Below, in pieces: positions 10,800-18,723 of a stretch of 64,000 nucleotides of DNA. Origin of the DNA: Aaosphaeria pasadenensis (Eukaryota; Ascomycota; Dothideomycetes; Pleosporales); NCBI GenBank assembly GCA_022813625.1, contig JAKLMB010000010.1, positions 310,001 to 374,000 of the forward strand, read 5' to 3'. The notes beneath the pieces were generated by a model. The model had not been told where the DNA came from. It was given only the letters and a program-made list of their open reading frames with translations, and made no database searches. Position 1 is the stretch's first letter; each line of letters starts with the position of its first letter. A program made the position numbers and the translations under genes.

Positions 10800-12620
10800 T
10801 CAAACCAACCTCCCAGCCCCAGCACCGCCCGTACTCGACGCCGTCGGCGAAGGCAACGGCACAAACGGCTCCGTATGCGTCGACTCAGCCGTGCCATTCG
10901 TCCCATAATCCCCCGTCACCACCCCCTCCCCATCCGCAATAACCCTCTTCTCCAACACCCTCTTAAAATGCTCCAAGCTCGCCTTGGGCTGATAATACGG
11001 CACCTCGTGCCCTGCCTCATAAATCCTCGTGAACGAGAAATTCCCATACTCCCTCACGGCACCGTACTCCTCCCCTTCGACGAGGAACGGCGCGTACCCC
11101 GCCGCTCTGAAGGCCGCAGAGTTGGTGTAGTTGATAGCGAGGGAGACGGCCTCGCCGCCGAACCAGTTGCAGATGTAGTCTGCGTCGCCGTAGAGGAGTG
11201 CGACGCGCACGCCGTAGGAGAGGATCTCCTGGATGTCGGTGATGAAGGTCGGGAAGATGAAGTCGCCGGTCTGGGAGAACCCGCGGGACACGTTGCGTGC
11301 GTTGGTGGCGGTGTAGTTGATGTTGACGCCGATGATTTCTTGGATGGAGGCGCTGTTGAGGAAGTCGAGCCAGTAGCCTGGGGGGTCGTTGGTGCCGGCT
11401 TCGTAGGAGAGGCGGATGTCGTAGACGCCGCGGCCGCCGAAGGCGTAGTAGGGTTCTTCGACGAGGCTGCGGCAGAGGTTGGTTGCGGCCGCGCAGATGT
11501 ATTGGCCGTACTCGGTGCTGCGGTCGACTTGTTTGCAGTAACCGATTTGGTCGTGGCATCCTTCGGGCATGTAGTATGCTTGCTTCATGAAGGTGTAGAT
11601 TGTGTCGTTGATTGATTTGATGCCGTAGGTGTTGTTGACGGCGAATTCTGGGTAGTATGGTGCTTGAATATCTGCAGTTGGCCTTTAGTATTGAAGTTTT
11701 CCAGCTGATGTCGAGAATACTAACCTTCATCAATGATACCATTGATTATGCCCAGCGTATCCATCTGAAGCTCAACCCCCTGAACCGACCCATTCTTGAT
11801 CGCCTCATTCTGCTTATAAAAGTAGTTATAGAAAGACGGTCCATAATGACCTCCATAGCTCTCAGTCCAGATATTGAACGTAAAATTCGTGATATCGGGA
11901 TCAAGCTGCGGAGACAAATCCAAAAACGCTTGCAAGATATGCCACGCACCGACGGCTGCAGCGTCAGTCGTGTTGGTGGTATCAGGATCAACGAGCGAGT
12001 ATCGACCATCCTCGTCAGTTTCGGTAGTCTCGTAGGAGAATCCTACGCCGACGGGTTGGGAGAGATACAACATGTTGGACGCTTCGTTCCAGGAATAGGG
12101 GTTCCAGTGGGTTTTGAGATCCTCGGAGACGTTGCATGGACCGTGTTCTTCGAATAACCCTATCAATGTCGTTGGTCTACGGTCCTCTCATTCTGATCAC
12201 AATAGGACTGTACATACCAATCAAGCTATCACTCCCAGGCCCACCATTAAGCCACAAAGTCAACTACATCACAATCATTAGCCACCATTTCCGATATCAC
12301 CATCCCAGCCCTTCCAAGAAAAGAGAAACCCCACTAACCGGCTTCTCCCCAGGATTCTCCCTCGCCTCAAAGAACCAGAAAAACATATTCGTCTTCTCGT
12401 CCAGACTAATGTACCCCGCGTAATCATCAACTCCCTCCTTCGTCTCGCAGATACCCTGCTTCCCCGGCTGCTTAAACCGGATGCTCGCGCCCTGCGGAGA
12501 CGTGATCGTCATTACGCCCGAGGGATCCTTGGGGATCTGGCGTTCTTCCAAAGTGGGCTTGCGGGCGAGGGCGACGGTCGCGCTGAATAGCAGCGCTGTG
12601 AGGAGGATTGTGCGTGCCAT
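10800..12620 (-). CDS. Secreted serine carboxypeptidase (peptidase S10)
   Basis: Exons 12620..12339, 12263..12218, 12159..11725 and 11671..10800 join into 544 residues. The product removes C-terminal residues from peptides, probably outside the cell or in the vacuole. A signal peptide (MARTILLTALLFSATVALA) is followed by a short propeptide-like stretch. The oxyanion motif WLNGGPG lies on the 46-base exon 2. The nucleophile is in ESYGGHYGP (Ser about 210), the Asp in GDADYICNW (about 419) and the His in AGHEVPYYQP (about 476), so the triad is complete. There are many N-x-S/T sequons. The Ser/Thr/Gly-rich tail lacks an obvious hydrophobic GPI signal. The start at 12620 is the ATG in front of the signal peptide. 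A TATAAATA lies 114 bases upstream. Confidence 0.92.
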
Positions 12621-12733
12621 GGTGGAGTGTGGTACGGTCACTATGGCGGGGAGGGATTGGAGGGGATTGGAGGGGGAGTGAAGACGCTGTGAGAGTGCGT
12701 CGATGGGGTTTCTTGCTTGGTGTTTTTGGTTGG

Positions 12734-12741
12734 TATTTATA
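12734..12741 (-). promoter_or_regulatory. TATA box of the S10 carboxypeptidase
   Basis: TATAAATA on the minus strand, 114 bases upstream of the ATG at 12620. Confidence 0.45.
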
Positions 12742-13490
12742 TTCTATTATTTCTTCCAGGCATCCATGCCTAATTACCTCTATGGGTGTAGATAGAATTG
12801 ACGCGAGTCTTGCTTATCCTGGGGTATCATCCGTCCGGATGCACGAGAAGGCAAACTCGGATGCGCGAGGCATATAGGTGCCCGGCCATGAGGCTTCCTG
12901 CATGGATGAGGTGGTGAATTGGGAAGTTAGGCGTGGTGATTGTTACCAGACAAGGGGGTTTGATTGGACAATTGGGTTATCGATTTATCTGTTCACCTGG
13001 TTGATTGTGAGGCGCGGTGCATGAGCTATGTCATCAAGGTAGGGTACCTTAGGGTAGGGTAGGGCAGGGTATGGGGTTAACATGGTGCACGTTGACGACG
13101 GCTAAAGGACGAAATGGTATATTCTACACATAGAATGTCCTTGCCGAAGAGGCTGTTTGGTATAGATGAATGTTTTGTCTTCATCTTGAATGGTATCAAT
13201 TGCCTACCAAAGTTGCGAGTATATGGCGAATTTCGAGGCAGGAAATCATGACATGCAACGGCGATATTAACATCGGCACGACGTGCAGGGTGAGGATCAC
13301 CGTTGAGGAGAAGCTTGTAGCTTGAATAGGAAGGTCGAATGCTGGAGACAATTCCATGTAAGACGGCTTGGCGAGCTTACTTCCCCACGCCTGGTGCTTG
13401 TTTGTCGTCATCGATAATGGTGCAATCGTAAGATCAAAACTATACTCGTAGGATCACCATAGTTTCTGCGCCCATCGTACACCGCGCAAG
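12742..13490. other. Gene-free region
   Basis: No convincing coding frame. It holds the upstream part of the carboxypeptidase promoter and a telomere-like G-rich tract (listed separately). Confidence 0.5.
13048..13076 (+). repeat. Short telomere-like / G-quadruplex-prone tract
   Basis: TTAGGG is followed by further TAGGG/CAGGG units and a GGGG, giving at least four G-runs separated by two-base loops. Fungal telomeres use TTAGGG, so this could be an interstitial telomere-like seed. It is equally a sequence able to form a G-quadruplex upstream of the carboxypeptidase promoter. Too short to claim a former chromosome end. Confidence 0.4.
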
Positions 13491-13732
13491 GCCGAGATGA
13501 CTACTCCCTTCATTTCCCAGGCCACTTAAATCACCGCCTAAAGGAGTAATCAGTTGTAATTGACTAGTCTAAGCGAACTATCTTGATTAGGTATTGTCCT
13601 TTCCTCTAAACAAAGATAAATAACAGCCTAAAAAGAAATATTAGGGTCCCTTAGTTGTTAGTCGTAAACCTAAAATGTGTGAGAAGTCGAACTAATTTCC
13701 TCATTCGGGAGTCGTTTGTTCTGGTTTGGGTC
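13491..13732 (+). repeat. Dispersed repeat copy A (RIP-mutated)
   Basis: This stretch aligns, with small indels, to 17936..18188. From the shared AGTAATCAGTTGTAATTGACT to GAGTCGTTTGTTCTG most differences are C in the other copy to T here, nearly all in CpA context, plus a TpG-to-TpA change. This is the classic RIP signature. The first ~60 bases correspond to the last codons of the ankyrin gene downstream, and the in-frame reading here is broken by stops. Copy A is therefore the decayed 3' end and flank of a paralogue. Confidence 0.75.
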
Positions 13733-14145
13733 GCTCCGCTGTCTCCTGCGGACATTGGCCAGTCCTGCTTGGCGTTTTCAAGCAACCTTGTGTAAAGAGT
13801 CGCTGGATTCCCACGCAAAGACAAACGACTGGCATTGTCGCGGCTGATGAAGGTCTGTGGGTTGCTGGATCCCAGATGCAGCGACGGAGGATCTCAATGT
13901 TCATGGCCTGGGGCTGAAAATGTATATCTACCTGCGTGTCTTGTCGACATAGAGCTCACCAACAAGTCTCATCGACTCTTGTTAGACATTGTCCCTTTTT
14001 GCTCCTTTGCTTTTTCGTCGCTCTCTACATACCCTAGCGGTATTACACATTCCTTCCTTTGGCTGTGCCAGACAACTATCTTATTCACCAACTTCACCGT
14101 TCTTTCAACTTCAATTTCAAGTACCTGTGCTCGAACAACTTCAAA
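13733..14145. other. Intergenic, promoter side of the proline-rich gene
   Basis: No coding frame recognised. The 3' half is rich in CT and C/A leader-like sequence just before the ATG at 14146, as in many fungal 5' untranslated regions. Confidence 0.45.
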
Positions 14146-15121
14146 ATGAGGTCCACCATCATCTTTTCTCTGGCAGGCTCTGCCCTTGCTGGTATGTTCT
14201 TTGTGATACCGATCGCCTAGTACATGTCATGAACGTCACTTAGCTCCTCTTGAGCTTAACAAGAGGCAGGCCAACGCCACCTCAGCTCTTCCAAGCTTCT
14301 CTCTGCTCGACCCAACCGATGGGTTCCAGCACCAACTCAGACTGGCAAGCCTGAGCTCCCCTTCCCTGAGCCAACTCAAACTGGTGCACCTGAGCTTCCT
14401 TCTCCTATTGGTGGACCGGGCGATGAGCCAGAGTTGCCCTTTCCAACTGACTTCCCAGACTTCCCATGTAAGTTGTTCAAAGTTCATGACAGCTGCAACA
14501 TGGTACTGATCATCTGAATAGTCCCAACTGGTGGTCCCAGTGATGAGCCTGAGCTCCCCTTCCCCTTCCCTACCGATTTCCCTGGCTTCCCCTGTATGTT
14601 CTCCAATGCTTGTCTTACATCGACTTCGTACTGACTGTATTGTAGTCTTAACTGGCGGCCCCGGTGATGAGCCAGAATTGCCCTTCCCAACTGGATCTCC
14701 CGAGCAGCCTCCATTCCCCTTCCCCTCCAACTTCCCAACCGGTGGCTTCCCTGGTAAGTTCCTTCATACACCTCATCCGCCAGCATCATGATCTAACGCA
14801 AACACAGCCCCAACTGGCGGATTCCCAGCCCCCACCGGCGGTCTCCCCGTCCCAACCGGCCTCCCAGAATTCCCCGGCGAGCTTCCAGGCGTGCCCTCCA
14901 CTCTGAGCACCGTTACCCGCGGCCCTAATCCCACTGCTCAGCCTGAATTCCCTGAGCTCCCCGACTTCACGCCTACCCCCGGCAAGGGCGAGGGCGCAGG
15001 CAGCATTCCTGGCCTTCCACAGGGCATCTTGGACGGTCTCCCAGATGGTATGCTTGAGGGTCTTTTGAAGTGGCTCCAGAAGATGTTCGGTGGGGCTGGA
15101 CGCAGTGAGACTGCTGCTTAG
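14146..15121 (+). CDS. Secreted proline-rich repeat protein built of phase-1 exons; one-base frame break in exon 2
   Basis: Exons 14146..14191, 14244..14467, 14522..14593, 14646..14753 and 14808..15121. A signal peptide (MRSTIIFSLAGSALA) leads into APLELNKRQ, a likely KR-type processing site. The rest repeats P-T-G-G-P-x-D-E-P-E-L-P-F-P modules and ends in a short, less repetitive, partly amphipathic tail (about 40 residues). All four introns are phase 1, and exons 3 and 4 are 72 and 108 bases, multiples of 36, so exons can be duplicated without breaking the frame. Exon 2 is 224 bases, one short of in-frame. Comparison with the exon 5 module PTGGFPAP suggests a lost C at 14326-14327. Either the gene is broken in this strain, the assembly has an indel, or a different acceptor (after 14261) skips the KR segment. 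Function unknown; cell-wall or surface role is inference. Confidence 0.65.
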
Positions 15122-15580
15122 ATGGCATGTGCATGATGAGATGTATCCATGACAAGGTGTTTGTAGTACGATCATGAGGTGGTGATAATGGCAGTGATGA
15201 AGCATTCGGTGAACAAATTTTCTGCTCGTCTCGATGGCGATATTTCGATTCGTACATATATACCCTACATTTATTGGGATGATTCAATGCATGGCTCTCG
15301 TTCAAAAGATCGATTGAGTCTTTTCTATCAAATTGCTGCTGGATGCGAAGAAACTGACTATGATCGTAACGAAGCTTGTCTTGCGAAGATCACTTGTGAT
15401 TCCCAGATGTTAAATTGTATGAATCATGAAATCGTTGTATTATCCTGAAGGACTATAAAGAAGTCTTTGACTCTATGCTAGATGCTTGAATATCAAAAAT
15501 GAAAACTATGCCGACTATGCTGAACTAATGAACAAGAATTACAAAAAAAATGACAAGTGTGAGAATGCAACCCCTAGACT
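15122..15580. other. Intergenic, convergent 3' ends
   Basis: About 460 bases, A/T-rich toward the right. No gene recognised. Confidence 0.5.
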
Positions 15581-16189
15581 TTACCACTGCAAGTACAAAC
15601 CACTGGCAATGTTCGACCAGTCAACGCTCGCAGTGTTGACGGGCACGACCTCGAAGCCAACAAGACCGCCCTTGACATTGCTGTCACCAATCTTTGGGCA
15701 GGGAAACGATTCAATTCCATTATTCTGGACAGTTGTAGCCAGACCACCGATGACGGGCTGCAAGCGTCCAAGACCGATGTTCCTCTGGTTGCCGGGTCCA
15801 CCCCAGCCGGGGCTGCCTGCGGCGGGAGCAGGCTGGAGAGAGCTGAAGACATCGATCTGATCACCAGGCTTGCCAATGTGTGCGGCGCCGTCTGTCGAAT
15901 CGAGGAAGAATTTCAAAGTGCACTGAGCACCAGCTGGTGGCGTATATGCCGCATTGTTCAGATCGAATGTTACAAGAGTGGTGGTTGCTCCTGAAGCGCC
16001 TTGGAATTGGGAAGCGTGGCCAATGGTGACAGGGGCGACGATGGAGCCGTCTTTGCCATAGTAGGTCGCGAGAGTGGAAGGTGTCAGTGTATTGGCCGGT
16101 GCAGGTGTTTGCCAGCGTTTGTCAACAGCAGCTGGGGCTGCCGAAGCCAAAGACAGAAGCGAAGCTGCTGCGACGGAAGAGAAGCGCAT
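15581..16189 (-). CDS. Secreted protein, But2 C-terminal-domain-like
   Basis: A 202-residue intronless product with signal peptide (MRFSSVAAASLLSLASAAPA) and a KR site at about residue 24. The body is a beta-rich domain: a conserved early cysteine (AQCTLKFFL), a late one in the FPCP motif (IESFPCPKI), and an aromatic end (GLYLQW). This order resembles the fungal family named after the ubiquitin-binding protein But2, most of whose members are small secreted proteins of unknown role. The protein is probably exported and may be disulfide-linked. A TATATAAG lies 144 bases upstream of the ATG. The call rests on motif order only, so the family name is moderately sure and the secretion more so. Confidence 0.72.
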   Translation of the reverse strand: MRFSSVAAASLLSLASAAPAAVDKRWQTPAPANTLTPSTLATYYGKDGSIVAPVTIGHASQFQGASGATTTLVTFDLNNAAYTPPAGAQCTLKFFLDSTDGAAHIGKPGDQIDVFSSLQPAPAAGSPGWGGPGNQRNIGLGRLQPVIGGLATTVQNNGIESFPCPKIGDSNVKGGLVGFEVVPVNTASVDWSNIASGLYLQW

Positions 16190-16332
16190 ATTGAATGATG
16201 TATTGACTGAGGAGTTGAATTTGGATAATGCGTAAAGATGATGAAGATGTGAACTTGAAGTAAATGCTGGATGCTTTGCTGAATTGTTGATGTGTGGGAT
16301 GATGAGATGCTATTCCGCGATCTCATGAAGCT

Positions 16333-16340
16333 CTTATATA
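16333..16340 (-). promoter_or_regulatory. TATA box of the But2-like gene
   Basis: TATATAAG on the minus strand, 144 bases upstream of the ATG at 16189. Confidence 0.45.
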
Positions 16341-16677
16341 CATCTCGCATCCTCTGTTACTGCCTCCTCTTGATGCTGAAAATACATCTACTATGGCAGT
16401 GTTCTCCAGCTGCACCTCCACCGCTATCACCACCTTCTCAGCCTCACACCGCCTCAAGCAGACCATTTCCCCAAACAACTCCCTCAGCCTTCTGCCATTC
16501 CTTTATTTGAACACCCTAGACCACATTCTACCCGTAAAAACCCATCACACGCCCCAATTGAGAAGCCTCCGCTTTCGAGCGGGCACCTTGGCAGTGGCGG
16601 CTCTGCACTCACATTATCGCTCCACACCGCACCCGCGCCCCCACATTTCGATCAACGCTAATTATTTCGGTACACTG
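16341..16677. other. Possible 5' exon region of the ankyrin gene
   Basis: A C-rich stretch open in several frames and rich in Pro/Ser/His codons, compatible with a disordered N-terminal segment. A branch-like GCTAATT and a TAG acceptor lie at its right end. I could not fix a start codon or splice pattern. Confidence 0.25.
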
Positions 16678-18025
16678 AGCTAGAGGCTTTCTCTGGGTGG
16701 TGGAAGGCGCAGATGGTTTTGTGGCGCGATGTGTCGAATCGGAGGGTTTGGTTCCGATCTTGGAGTTCAGCTGGACCCTTGGGTCGCAAAAATAGCGGGA
16801 GAAGGGGATTCGAACGGCATTCTCCATATTCAGCTCAACCTATCAACGTGAGCTTTGATCTGTCTTGATTGTCATAGTTTGTACGGTTCAATATACTTGA
16901 CGAGGTGGCTACCTAAAGTGCAGGCTAATCCGATAGACAATCGAGGAAATACTCTGCTCGTTGCGGCTTGCACGGGGAAGGCTTTGCTGGCATGTGTTTC
17001 GTCTATCCTCACAAGGTGGCCGGACATCATCAACATACCAGGCACGGATGAGTCAGATGGCAATACACCTCTCTTGTGGTCATGTGAGAATGGCTTTGAT
17101 TCAGTAGTGGAAGTGCTACTGGGTTATGAGAAATTAGACCTTAACAGAGCATCAACTGGATTCCCAGCCCTCACGCCCCTCCAGGCTGCAGCGTGGTATA
17201 AACGTGCCACTATTGTTACAAAGCTCTTGGCCGATCAGAGAGTTATTGTTAATCAAAAGAATTCGTATTTTGGGAACACCTTGGAAGTTGCATTCAATGA
17301 GAGTAATCACCAGATACTCCAGGCTTTTCTGACACATAACCAAGTTGATACAGATACCCGGATTCGATATGTTTCTGAGATATATGATCAGGCAAGAGAA
17401 GATATGGTTGCTGTCATTCCAGAGATATTGAACAGCATGAACGAGGAGGCGCTAGTTGAAACTATCCCAAAGCTGATAGAGGTCTCGGCAGATTCGCATG
17501 ATTCAACCACGTACATGAAGTGGGTCCAGCGGGCTTTCGACACGGCAATTTGGAAGAAAATGAAGCATCCGTATCACAAGGCTGCTCGAATTACAAGCTT
17601 GGATGCAATCCATAAACTCAGGAGCGAGTCTAACATCTCCATGGACCTTGATGAAGACGGCTGGTCCTGCATTGACTATGCTGAGACGTATCGCATGTCC
17701 AAGTTAGAAGACGACATCTCAAGCTCATTGCAAGATCCCGACAAGCACCGCTATCAAGTACCGAGATCACTTGATCTTTGGCCAGAAGTTTCCAGTCTTA
17801 TTACTGTCAGCTCATGCAGTAAAGCTGCTCATACATCATGCCTGGGATTTCATTGTGAGTCTAGCATCAACCTTTCCACCGTCTTACTGAGAATGTTGGT
17901 CAGCTCTACGAGTCCATAAGACAACAACAGACTTTGACAAGGCCGAGGCGTCGATGAAGATTACCACTCCATTTATCTCCCAATCCATTCCATCACCGCC
18001 CAAAGCAGTAATCAGTTGTAATTGA
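16678..18025 (+). CDS. Ankyrin-repeat protein, N-terminus unresolved
   Basis: Three joined stretches are visible. An upstream exon (about 16678..16847) encodes GFLWVVEGADGF... and ...SNGILHIQLNLS. The main exon runs to 17854, and a last exon (17904..18025) ends in ...PPKAVISCN. The body holds ankyrin-like units (DNRGNTLLVAACTGKALL, DGNTPLLWSCENGFDSVVEV, LTPLQAAAWYKRATIVTKLL), then a helical, non-repetitive C-terminal half. The last intron (17855..17903) is canonical. The first junction is unsure: donor GTGAGC at 16848 with an acceptor at 16877 gives a 30-base intron, and one after 16904 gives 57 bases; both keep the frame. No ATG start was found, so this may be the C-terminal half of a larger NLR-like (NACHT-ankyrin) gene or a remnant. 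Its 3' end belongs to a duplicated segment. Confidence 0.55.
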
Positions 18026-18188
18026 CTAGTCCAAGCGAACCATCTCGTTCATTGTCCTCACCTCCAAACAAAGACAAATAACGCCCCAAAAAGAAAGATC
18101 AGGGTCTTCGGTAGTCAGTCGTAAACCCCAAAATGTGTGAGAAGTCGAACTGATTTCCTCATTCGGGAGTCGTTTGTTCTGTTTTGGG
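17936..18188 (+). repeat. Dispersed repeat copy B (unmutated partner)
   Basis: The partner of 13491..13732. It covers the last ~30 codons of the ankyrin gene and about 160 bases of its 3' flank. The flank similarity is as high as the coding part, which points to a fairly recent segmental duplication rather than selection. This copy keeps the C residues that are T in copy A, so it is the less RIP-affected one. Confidence 0.75.
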
Positions 18189-18723
18189 TTATCGGTGACG
18201 TAGCGCACGCCATTCGAGATGGTGAGGTCGCTGGTCGGCGAGGAACTTCCAAATCTACTACAGCACAAAGAACAATTTACTGCACGTAGTGAGGTCGACA
18301 GCACGATAGCAACCACTTGCACACTCTCAGCATGATGGAAAGAATGTTACTGGTGGAAATGTCATTGGAGCAGAAGTTGAATTGCCGGAATTTCATCTTC
18401 AAGTCTTTGTCTAATTATTGGTTGTGGTCGTATTAATATTACAGTAATGGAACATATTCTCTAGAGGCTTTCCGATGGATGGATGCGATGTCAACGCTAG
18501 CAAAGAATGAAAAGAAAACCGCCTGAGATCGTTCTTCGTCGCAAACTCCAAGATAATGCAGAAAGTAATGATAGGTCAAATTAAAGACGCCGCTTGCGAT
18601 GCCAAAACAAACAAATAGATACCACCACCAGAAATGATGAGTAAGATGGAAGAGAGAACAGCGCACTGCCAAAACTCTCAACCACAACAAGACAGTCCTT
18701 TTTTATGCGATTTTACGGAAAGT
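18189..18723. other. Intergenic region
   Basis: About 535 bases between the ankyrin gene and the stop codon of the Prm10-like gene. No convincing gene; A/T-rich toward the right. Confidence 0.5.

Noticed and set aside
10875..11742. Two long frames over the carboxypeptidase gene, one plus-strand and one Arg/His/Leu-rich minus-strand
   Set aside because: Shadows of the G/C-rich S10 gene; low-complexity translation and no motifs.
16795..16835. GGGATTCGAAC looked like a tRNA T-loop on the minus strand
   Set aside because: The flanking bases do not form a T-stem, acceptor stem or anticodon arm; the bases lie in an ankyrin-like coding frame instead.
18026..18322. 98-codon minus-strand frame across repeat copy B
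   Set aside because: The corresponding frame in copy A is full of stops and the stretch is 3' flank of the ankyrin gene; coding is not supported.
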